Below, in pieces: positions 60,701 to 64,000 of a stretch of 64,000 nucleotides of DNA (the first letter of the stretch is position 1; the number at the start of each line of letters is the position of its first letter). The DNA comes from Helopsaltes ochotensis. Taxonomy: Eukaryota; Chordata; Aves; Passeriformes; Locustellidae. The stretch spans positions 62,001-126,000 of the forward strand of contig VXBM01001624.1 in the NCBI GenBank assembly GCA_013400155.1. The letters are read 5' to 3'. Under the pieces are notes generated by a model. That model was not told the DNA's origin, searched no databases, and saw nothing but the letters and a program-made list of their open reading frames with translations. Made by a program: the position numbers and the translations under genes.

Positions 60701-62308
60701 GGCCTCATAGCGTTGGAGCTTTGGTGGGAAAATGGATCACTGGGCAAAATAATGGGCTCCCTGTCTTGGGAACTACTGCACTTGTCTATTCCATCCTGAA
60801 ACAGGGGTAATGGAAAGAGAAATAGCTCGTGTTTGGTAGTGAAGAAGAGGAATACACTTAAAATGTAGTTGGCTGATCTGTGCAGATCAGAATTGAGGGT
60901 GAGATTGAGCTCAGTATCCAGAGGTGCCCTGGGGTGGGATGTAAGGAGGAGAGGAGAATGATAAAATCAGGGATTACTGACCAAGCCCAGGCCCAACAGG
61001 CTGGGGATTTCTGACTGCTCCTGTGACTGGCAGCATTTGTCCCTTGTTTTTGAGCAGTGTCAGCAAGGAGCCTGTTAAAAGACTGTTGTATTTCTGTCCT
61101 GTTTCTGCTTCCACTGTGAAGACTCAGTAATTTCTATTGTGGGACAGAGTGTTATGTGTAGTGCAAAGGTAGAGCAGGAAAGCATCAATTTTGGTGTTCG
61201 GGTATTACAGAGAATGCTAATGCAAATCTGAAAAGTAGTGCAGTTTTTTATAAAGATCCACTTGGACTATAAAACACCAAATATGATGATAATGATAATG
61301 ATGATAATTCTTGTGTCCTGGAGCATGTAGAGTTGGGTGGGGTTTATGTCTGTAAAAGCTGTTGTTTGGTTTTTTGGTTTTGGTGTAGCTAGGCCCCCTA
61401 AGCTTCTATGCTTCATACCTGCTCTCAGGTGCTCTTACACAGCTGGCTGCTTCTCTGAAGTCTTTTGTTGGTGCTCTCACACAAATAGAGCATTGCAATA
61501 TTTTCCCCACGTCTCAGCATTAGAACAAGTCTTAGATTTGTTTTGATTGATTCTTCTATTACCCATCCTTTGCTGTAAGGCAGAAATTTTTGTGTTTTGG
61601 CACTGACGTGTCCTTAGAGAAGCAGCAAATTCCTTCTGCAGGACACTGCAGGGAGGATAGTGGAGGTAAACAAATGTGTTCTGCTGGTTCTCTCCCTTCT
61701 ACCATGACTCTGCCTGTACTGCAGTCCTGTCACCCTGATTTTCAGTCTTCTGATGTGTTTTTGTTTCTGTAACGGAGTTCTCACACTTTCAAGTATCAAC
61801 AATGGTTTGTTTTCATTCTTTCATGGAGGAGGAGAGAGTTGATGGGCTGTTGGTCTGACCAGTGTGTTGGAGAGGTGGCAGCTTCACCCTCCAATCCACG
61901 GGCACCTTGGGAATTCTATAAAATGTCAAAGATGTAAATAAAAAGTTCTTCTTTCTGGCACGACTCAGCAGTAGGTGCAGTTCTTTCCTGTCCCCTATCT
62001 CCACACCATCCCAGCCTCTCCTCTACACTAATGAGAATTCTAAAGCATTTCAGTTTATAGGAACCCTATTAAACCTGCATTCACGTGGCCCTTCACACCA
62101 ATCTCCAATGTGCTTTTCACACAGAACTGAATGGCCAAAAGACCATTTCATTCCCCCGTACGTCCCCCGCTTCCGAAACGGTTGGGAGCCTCCTTTGCTG
62201 AACTTCATGGGAGCTCCCAAGGAGCAGGAACTCAACCACCTGGCCGAGTCTGTGGCAAACGTGGCTGAGCAGCAGCGGAAGCAAGAGATGAAAAGACTGT
62301 CAAGTGAG
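33661..62308 (+). CDS. EPS8: EPS8, 5' part of the coding sequence (13 exons joined, 478 codons, continues past the window)
   Basis: EPS8 is a cytoplasmic adaptor and actin regulator. It is a substrate of receptor tyrosine kinases, joins ABI1 and SOS1 in a Rac-activating complex, and caps or bundles actin filaments through its C-terminal region, acting in filopodia, microvilli and stereocilia. The join is 33661-33722, 35606-35679, 45402-45469, 47346-47507, 47710-47859, 50204-50286, 52262-52398, 55010-55083, 56122-56248, 56615-56703, 58952-59026, 59628-59776, 62125-62308. Every intron is GT-AG and the frame closes at each junction. The product begins MNGHISN, as in mammalian EPS8 (recalled from memory), carries the PTB core with HLTTFVLDRK and the motif RSRVAAWSAWA, and ends at KRLSSE. 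The SH3 and C-terminal effector regions are not in the window. I see no frameshift or internal stop, so the gene looks intact. Introns are 0.2-9.7 kb. EPS8L paralogues are less likely given the near identity to EPS8 itself. Confidence 0.97.
33918..34648 (-). mobile_element. Solo LTR with 5-bp target-site duplication, family A (ERVL-like)
   Basis: The ends form a perfect 8-base inverted repeat, TGTCTTGG at 33918 and CCAAGACA ending at 34648. The insertion is flanked by the exact direct repeat AAGGG (33913-33917 and 34649-34653). Internal sequence follows a common songbird LTR: GGAATAGGAATAGCAGTTCT, CTGACAGAGTCAGAATACAA and TAGGAATGCTTGGCTCCTCC are recognisable. TTTATT at 34065-34070 (AATAAA on the minus strand), 147 bases from the 33918 end, suggests minus orientation. 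A 5-bp duplication is typical of ERVL-type integrases. Internal genes are absent, so it is a solo LTR left by recombination. Confidence 0.9.
35206..35244. repeat. ATT/GTT trinucleotide microsatellite
   Basis: ATT and TGT units with interruptions, inside the intron after EPS8 coding exon 1. Confidence 0.8.
35606..35679 (+). CDS. EPS8: EPS8 coding exon 2
   Basis: 74 bp, codons 21-46 (both end codons split). It reads GYGSPTFAQAEREQ then a Ser/Thr-rich stretch ending AKALY, matching the segment just before the PTB domain. The acceptor TTCTTCCAG ends at 35605 and the donor GTAAGG starts at 35680 (phase 1). The first codon completes as Asn (AA plus T) across the intron. Confidence 0.95.
36640..37088 (-). 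mobile_element. LTR, family C, copy 1
   Basis: Aligns along most of its length with 52590-53075 and, reversed, with 62360-62580. Shared blocks include a CATGAAGAAGAAGGTGAAGA type purine stretch, CCTCCATCTTGCTT, a GGTCAGCAATGTGGACC-like block and a terminus with TGTGGGATCACA near 37088. On the minus strand AATAAA occurs inside ATTAATAAACACCGAGTC, which supports minus orientation with the LTR start near 37088. The left boundary is approximate. Confidence 0.75.
37326..37530 (-). mobile_element. CR1 LINE 3'-end fragment
   Basis: Read on the minus strand this is the 3' end of a chicken-repeat-1 type LINE. The plus strand shows its reverse complement: AGAATCATTTTAGGTTGCAA, CTGCCAAGCCCACCACTGAA, CCATGTCCCCAAATGCCTCA and TGCTTGACAACCCTTTCGGT. 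It is truncated and has no coding capacity, as usual for CR1 copies. Confidence 0.85.
38941..39042. repeat. ATC/ATT/ACT trinucleotide microsatellite
   Basis: An imperfect trinucleotide array of about 100 bp, moving from ATC to ATT/ACT and then to a TTATGACTTA-like unit. Confidence 0.9.
39350..39770. promoter_or_regulatory. Intragenic GC/CpG-rich patch, candidate alternative promoter or enhancer
   Basis: More than 20 CpGs in about 420 bp, with clusters such as CACGCAGCGCGTTGG and GAGCGAGCGCTTTGTGCGC near 39670-39710, in an otherwise AT-rich intron between EPS8 coding exons 2 and 3. It may approach lenient CpG-island limits. No exon is proven. A promoter here would give transcripts lacking the first two coding exons. 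Confidence 0.3.
41125..41898 (-). mobile_element. LTR block, family D-like, interrupted by a nested element
   Basis: On the minus strand it starts TGTACTGGGTCTGGCTGGGA and ends GGGGTCAACCCCTGGCA, giving TG...CA termini. The flanks TTCAG (41120-41124) and TTGAG (41899-41903) fit a 5-bp target duplication with one change. Between the two ends CACAGGGAT occurs twice and brackets a 250-odd base segment (about 41570-41845) that is homologous to 61780-62010, so a second element appears to have inserted. Recognisable family blocks include GTGCACAAGAGGCTGAGAGG and GGACAGCTGACCCAAAGGAT. No viral genes are present. Confidence 0.75.
41570..41845 (-). mobile_element. Element nested in the LTR block, family E
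   Basis: The reverse complement matches 61780-62010: GGAGGAGGAGAGA, GACCAGTGTG, GGAGAGGTGGCA, GGAATTCTATAAA and TGTAAATAAAA (an AATAAA signal) occur in the same order. The 9-bp direct repeat CACAGGGAT on both sides looks like a target-site duplication. The class is unknown, perhaps a short LTR. Confidence 0.6.
45402..45469 (+). CDS. EPS8: EPS8 coding exon 3
   Basis: 68 bp, codons 46-68. The split codon G|AA gives Glu, followed by QRKNYARDSVSSISETSQYH and VE, which leads into the PTB fold. The acceptor CTCTCCAG ends at 45401 and the donor GTGAGT starts at 45470 (phase 0). It follows the longest intron within the coding part (9.7 kb). Confidence 0.96.
45470..47345 (+). other. EPS8: EPS8 intron after coding exon 3
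   Basis: 1876 bp, GT-AG, phase 0. A moderately CpG-bearing stretch lies at about 45590-45970. No repeat or extra exon is recognised. An open frame at 46568-46861 has no known domain and no splice support. Confidence 0.85.
47346..47507 (+). CDS. EPS8: EPS8 coding exon 4 (PTB domain, first half)
   Basis: 162 bp, codons 69-122, a symmetric 0-0 exon. It encodes the core PTB strands, including HLTTFVLDRKEAMITVDDGI and KLLDAKGKVWTQDMILQVDD, nearly identical to mammalian EPS8. The PTB domain binds beta-integrin-type NPxY tails and other membrane-proximal partners. The acceptor ACTCACCAG ends at 47345 and the donor GTAGGA starts at 47508. Skipping it would keep the frame but destroy the PTB fold. 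Confidence 0.97.
47508..47709 (+). other. EPS8: EPS8 intron after coding exon 4 (202 bp)
   Basis: A short GT-AG, phase 0 intron with a strong T-rich tract (about 47680-47704) before the acceptor. Nothing else is seen. Confidence 0.95.
47710..47859 (+). CDS. EPS8: EPS8 coding exon 5 (PTB domain, second half)
   Basis: 150 bp, codons 123-172, a symmetric 0-0 exon. It starts NELENFPLSTIQHCQAV and ends LHLFQCDEIK, the typical late PTB strands before the C-terminal helix. The acceptor TTCTGACAG ends at 47709 and the donor GTAAGA starts at 47860. Only 202 bp separate it from exon 4, the shortest intron here. Confidence 0.97.
47860..50203 (+). other. EPS8: EPS8 intron after coding exon 5
   Basis: 2344 bp, GT-AG, phase 0. 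It holds a GT-rich low-complexity stretch (49971-50066) and a weakly CpG-bearing stretch near 49420-49690. No exon or transposon is recognised. Confidence 0.85.
49971..50066 (+). repeat. GT-rich low-complexity stretch
   Basis: TTTG, TTGG and TTG units in series, without coding content. Confidence 0.8.
50204..50286 (+). CDS. EPS8: EPS8 coding exon 6 (PTB C-terminal helix)
   Basis: 83 bp, codons 173-200. It reads ATLIHDDIESAISDSK followed by a Lys/Arg-rich run and LETL, equivalent to the C-terminal helix of the PTB domain and the linker after it. The acceptor CTCCTTAG ends at 50203 and the donor GTAAAA starts at 50287 (phase 2). The split codon AG|A is Arg. Confidence 0.95.
50287..52261 (+). 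other. EPS8: EPS8 intron after coding exon 6
   Basis: 1975 bp, GT-AG, phase 2. Mostly unique. A GTT repeat is near 51478-51492. The last 180 bp become GC-rich and run into the exon 7 CpG patch. A stretch at about 51180-51540 has an LTR-like look, but I could not match it to another copy in the window. Confidence 0.8.
52080..52580. promoter_or_regulatory. EPS8: Intragenic CpG-rich patch around EPS8 exon 7
   Basis: By eye some 40 CpGs lie in 500 bp, including the exon (52262-52398) and non-exonic DNA on both sides, for example CACCGAGCGCTGTTCGCTCG before it and the stretch near 52510-52550 after it. CpGs outside the codons show that the enrichment is not only a coding effect. It may be a CpG island or the product of local GC-biased gene conversion. 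Confidence 0.4.
52262..52398 (+). CDS. EPS8: EPS8 coding exon 7 (proline-rich segment, GC-rich)
   Basis: 137 bp, codons 200-246. It encodes MISKADSAIPPPPRAPAPVP and then TITQVDVRSRVAAWSAWA. The proline run is a potential SH3-binding segment and the RSRVAAWSAWA stretch is a strongly conserved EPS8 motif. Base composition is very GC- and CpG-rich compared with the AT-rich neighbouring introns. The acceptor CTCCCTGCAG ends at 52261 and the donor GTGAGT starts at 52399 (phase 1). Confidence 0.96.
52590..53075 (-). mobile_element. LTR, family C, copy 2
   Basis: Homologous to 36640-37088 in the same orientation. Both carry a GTTGGGATTAAA or GCTGGGATTAAA block, a GGACTC...TTTATT block, AAGAAGAAGGTGAARAAGAA and CCTCCATCTTGCTT, and both end near a TGTGRKATCACA terminus. 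Minus-strand AATAAA (GAATAAATATCTGAGTC) supports the orientation. No viral genes. The left edge is approximate. Confidence 0.75.
52799..52814 (+). repeat. (CT)8 microsatellite within the LTR
   Basis: Eight CT units. Copy 1 of the LTR lacks this expansion. Confidence 0.85.
53900..53927. repeat. Inverted repeat, 12-bp perfect arms
   Basis: TTTTTACATCCC at 53900-53911 and its exact reverse complement at 53916-53927 are separated by four bases. The cause is unknown; it may be a relic of a small transposon or chance. Confidence 0.8.
55010..55083 (+). CDS. EPS8: EPS8 coding exon 8
   Basis: 74 bp, codons 246-270. The split codon T|AT is Tyr, followed by EKHRQYHEQEETAEMIAARI and DRDV. This is the conserved acidic/helical segment after the proline run. 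The acceptor TCTTTGCAG ends at 55009 and the donor GTAAGT starts at 55084 (phase 0). Confidence 0.96.
55084..56121 (+). other. EPS8: EPS8 intron after coding exon 8
   Basis: 1038 bp, GT-AG, phase 0. Nothing beyond AT-rich unique sequence is seen. Confidence 0.9.
56122..56248 (+). CDS. EPS8: EPS8 coding exon 9 (helix and basic patch)
   Basis: 127 bp, codons 271-313. It begins QILNHILDDIEYFVTKLQKA, a likely amphipathic helix, and ends in a Lys/Arg-rich patch KRKKTKKSKKKGPG that looks like a nuclear localisation or acidic-lipid-binding cluster (inference only). The acceptor TTCTCCCACAG ends at 56121 and the donor GTGAGA starts at 56249 (phase 1). Confidence 0.96.
56249..56614 (+). other. EPS8: EPS8 intron after coding exon 9
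   Basis: 366 bp, GT-AG, phase 1. It has an A-rich run before the polypyrimidine tract and no other feature. Confidence 0.9.
56615..56703 (+). CDS. EPS8: EPS8 coding exon 10
   Basis: 89 bp, codons 313-342. The split codon G|AG is Glu, followed by GVLTLRAKPPPPDEFVDCFQ and KFKHGFNLL. It contains a second proline cluster. The acceptor TTCACCAG ends at 56614 and the donor GTAAGT starts at 56704 (phase 0). Confidence 0.96.
58185..58240 (+). mobile_element. CR1 LINE 3'-tail fragment
   Basis: GTTGGACTTGATGATCTCAG followed by AGGT is the hallmark end of CR1 3' UTRs, here on the + strand and truncated. Confidence 0.65.
58270..58830 (+). mobile_element. Ancient CR1/L3-like LINE relic
   Basis: The order of blocks resembles the end of reverse-transcriptase ORF2 and the 3' region of old amniote CR1/L3 elements: a GAAGAAGGTACAAGG block (about 58520), CAGCTTGGAAAAGA (58563), then TGCTTCTTCACAAAGCATGT (58720) and TTGTGGAACTTCTTG, followed by ATGCATGGAGTCAAGAGCAA. 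It is much diverged and carries no intact ORF. Recognition is from memory of the family, so the exact subfamily is open. Confidence 0.55.
58952..59026 (+). CDS. EPS8: EPS8 coding exon 11
   Basis: 75 bp, codons 343-367, a symmetric 0-0 exon. It reads AKLKFHIQNPSAADLVHFLF then TPLHM, part of a conserved helical domain between the PTB and SH3 domains. The acceptor ATCTCTTCAG ends at 58951 and the donor GTAAGG starts at 59027. It lies about 120 bp downstream of an old LINE relic. Confidence 0.96.
59027..59627 (+). other. EPS8: EPS8 intron after coding exon 11
   Basis: 601 bp, GT-AG, phase 0. No feature is recognised. Confidence 0.9.
59628..59776 (+). CDS. EPS8: EPS8 coding exon 12
   Basis: 149 bp, codons 368-417. 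It begins VVQTTGGPDLASTVLSPLLT and continues with KDTIDFLRYTVTSEEGQLWM to SWTKA. This is the conserved LLxKDTIDFL...WMSLG region of EPS8. The acceptor GGTTTAG ends at 59627 and the donor GTGAGG starts at 59777 (phase 2). The split codon AG|A is Arg. Confidence 0.96.
61284..61308. repeat. GAT/AAT microsatellite
   Basis: A short array of GATGAT and AATGAT units. Confidence 0.8.
61780..62010 (+). mobile_element. Family E element (possible short LTR), second copy
   Basis: Same order of blocks as the reverse complement of 41570-41845: ATGGAGGAGGAGAGAG, GACCAGTGTGTTGGAGAGGT, GGAATTCTATAAAATGT and TGTAAATAAAA. AATAAA at about 61937-61942 fits a polyadenylation signal. The left end is approximate and no target duplication was found. 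Confidence 0.6.
62125..62308 (+). CDS. EPS8: EPS8 coding exon 13 (last one in the window)
   Basis: 184 bp, codons 417-478. It contains TEWPKDHFIPPYVPRFRNGW, then EPPLLNFMGAP, and ends in a long helix with LAESVANVAEQQRKQEMKRL. The acceptor TCACACAG ends at 62124 and the donor GTGAGT starts at 62309 (phase 0). The next exon, which in mammals starts HSSVSEYHPADGY, was not found before 64000. Confidence 0.96.
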
Positions 62309-62359
62309 GTGAGTCACTGCAAAAGCGTGTTGAGAGCCTGGAAACCTGGATTTTAAGGT

Positions 62360-62580
62360 TTTAGTGTGTAGTAATATATGTGGGGCAAGATGGAGGTTTT
62401 AGGGCATTGTCTGAGTCCTTCTTCTTCACATTCTTCTTCACATTCTTCTTCATGGTTTTGGATGGTTTCTTCTTGCTGGGTGAAAGGGTCTGCGTTGTGG
62501 GCCTTGGGTGGTCATTATTGGGTGAAAAGTATAAATAATATAGGTGTAATATAGCATTAAAAAGAGATTGTTAATTTTTC
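62360..62580 (+). mobile_element. LTR, family C, copy 3 (fragment)
   Basis: Homologous to copies 1 and 2 in reverse orientation: GGCAAGATGGAGGTTTTAGG, a CTTCTTCTTCACATT unit that is locally amplified, TTGTGGGCCTTGGGTGG and an ATTGGGTGAAAAGTATAAAT block. It starts about 50 bp after the exon 13 donor and lacks the other half of the LTR. Confidence 0.7.
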
Positions 62581-62806
62581 TCTTCTGATGACTCTAAGAA
62601 TTTCACGTTATTTATTTACATAATAACCCAAAACAAATCTGAAGTGGGAAAATGCACTGAGGTATTTCAGTTGCTTGTGCTTCAGGGAGTTGATTTCACT
62701 TCAGTCTTTTTCCTGCACTGGAAGTTGTTTAACTTCACCTCTTTGTCTTAACCTTCAAAAGACACACACACAAACACCCCCCCCAAAAAACCAAAAACCG
62801 AAAATC

Positions 62807-62880
62807 ATTTATATTTATATTTATATTTATATTTATATTTATATTTATATTTATATTTATATTTATATTTATATTTATTT
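62807..62880 (+). repeat. (ATTTAT)n hexanucleotide microsatellite, about 12 units
   Basis: A nearly perfect array of 74 bp, preceded by CA and C/A-rich runs (62763-62800). Confidence 0.95.
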
Positions 62881-63249
62881 CCCAATTCCTTGAAGCAGTT
62901 TATGTGCCTGGTCCCTGGGATGTCAGGCATCAGTTTCACGACTGTCACTGATTCCCAGAAGGTTCTGGGCAAATGATTTAACCTTGGTACCTTGGCTCCC
63001 TGTGCCCATGCCTCCCTAGCACATCCCTGGGGGAAAAGGCACTGAGCTGCTTAATAGCTGTGAATTCTGCAGGTGCTCAGCTGGAAAAAAATGCTGCCTG
63101 AGTGCAAAATGCTGTTTTGTCTGCAGCAAAAGCACCGCCCTGGAGTGGGTGATACCAGGATAATTATTCTTTCCTAAGGCTGCTGTACCAGCTTGTTCAA
63201 TGAGGAGAAATCAGGTGAAAATGAAAGTGTTCATCTCTTGGGGCCGATT

Positions 63250-63298
63250 GTGTCCGTGGAATTCTCCCCAGAATCTGGTGTGTCCGTGGAATTCTCCC
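63250..63298. repeat. Tandem duplication, 30-bp period
   Basis: GTGTCCGTGGAATTCTCCC at 63250-63268 recurs exactly at 63280-63298. Confidence 0.85.
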
Positions 63299-64000
63299 TG
63301 TGGAGGGAGAGGAGAGGGGGTGCATGGCCCTGTTCTCCCTGCCGGGCAGGGCTCTGGCATCAGGAAAAGTGTACGGGGGGTTCCCACCCCTAAAACACTC
63401 TCTTCTTCTTTCCATTCCTGAGTTCCTGAATCTTAAGATCCAGCCCCACGTGCAGCTCCTAGCAGAGGGGTTTTAAGGTAGAGGAAAGGTCAGCAATGAG
63501 GATTCAAATGGTGGGGGAAAAAACCACACCAGAGTGTCCAGTGAGGCTAAAGCGGTGCAAATAATTTCTGTGTGAAGCAAAACGAATTCCTGCCTCCTGG
63601 GTGTCTCTTGGTGTAAGCCAGGTGACAGTGGGGATTTTTTCCCAAAATACATCTTGATCACAGCGTTTTGAAGAATATTCTATTTGTATGGGGAGTTCTG
63701 TGGGGTTTAACTGCTTTTCATAAACCCTCGGTCCCCATAGCAAGTGTCTCTGGTGCCACATCAGACACCTGGAGGTAGAGATTAGGTGAGGAACTTTTCT
63801 GTAGCCACATTAACAGAGGTAAGAAAAAAAATAAACCAAAAGCAAAAACAGCACAGGAGAAAACCAAAAAAACCCCACAAATCAACCCAGGCTTCAAGAT
63901 TTGGCAAATTCTGGTGAATCTCAGCCAGTCTAACTTGTGCAGCTGGATGGTATAAGGAAAGGATATGAAATTAGCTATTCCAATATCATAATACCCACAA

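Larger units (their letters stand above)
59777..62124 (+). other. EPS8: EPS8 intron after coding exon 12
   Basis: 2348 bp, GT-AG, phase 2. It contains a perfect short palindrome (60873-60890), a GAT/AAT microsatellite (61284-61308) and a family E element (61780-62010) ending about 115 bp before exon 13. Confidence 0.9.
62309..64000 (+). other. EPS8: EPS8 intron after coding exon 13 (continues past the window)
   Basis: At least 1692 bp from a GTGAGT donor. It holds a family C LTR fragment (62360-62580), an ATTTAT hexanucleotide array (62807-62880) and a 30-bp tandem duplication (63250-63298). No next exon is recognised. Confidence 0.85.

Noticed and set aside
62675..62893. Open frame with alternating Ile-Tyr repeats
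   Set aside because: It is the translation of the ATTTAT microsatellite.
1..64000. tRNA, rRNA or microRNA genes
   Set aside because: No cloverleaf with A and B boxes or rRNA-like segment was recognised by eye. A covariance-model search would be needed to exclude small RNAs.

Overview
This window reads as vertebrate nuclear DNA, most likely from a bird and probably a songbird. The support is a split gene with GT-AG introns and vertebrate-style exons, fragments of CR1-type LINEs, several LTR families of the kind common in passerine genomes, many microsatellites, and a run of Ns (23742-23886) marking an assembly gap. I see no operons, CRISPR arrays or other prokaryotic features.

The only gene I can support is EPS8 (epidermal growth factor receptor kinase substrate 8), on the + strand. 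Thirteen consecutive coding exons lie between 33661 and 62308. Their reading frame joins without a break across all twelve introns and gives 478 codons, about the first 58% of a protein that is roughly 820 residues long in mammals. They encode the N-terminus, the PTB domain (roughly residues 60-195), a proline-rich segment (about 209-223), a helical stretch ending in a Lys/Arg-rich patch (about 300-312), a second proline cluster, and a conserved region leading toward the SH3 domain. The SH3 domain and the C-terminal actin-capping/bundling region are beyond the right edge.

Layout: 1-33631 has no recognisable coding sequence and is probably the long 5' intron and/or upstream region of EPS8. It holds LTR copies (8530-9162, 13276-13866, 19750-20150), simple repeats, the gap, and three CpG-bearing stretches (about 1050-1580, 10500-10940, 24070-24620) that could be regulatory or hold untranslated first exons. 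From 33632 to 64000 are EPS8 exons and introns. The introns carry a solo LTR with a 5-bp target duplication (33918-34648), three copies of a second LTR family (36640-37088, 52590-53075, 62360-62580), a nested LTR block (41125-41898) with a relative at 61780-62010, a CR1 fragment (37326-37530) and an old CR1/L3-like LINE relic (58185-58830).

Two intragenic GC/CpG-rich patches stand out: about 39350-39770 in the largest coding-region intron, and about 52080-52580 around exon 7. I found no convincing new biological system. The most useful leads are possible alternative promoters in the CpG patches and the LTR insertions close to EPS8 exons.
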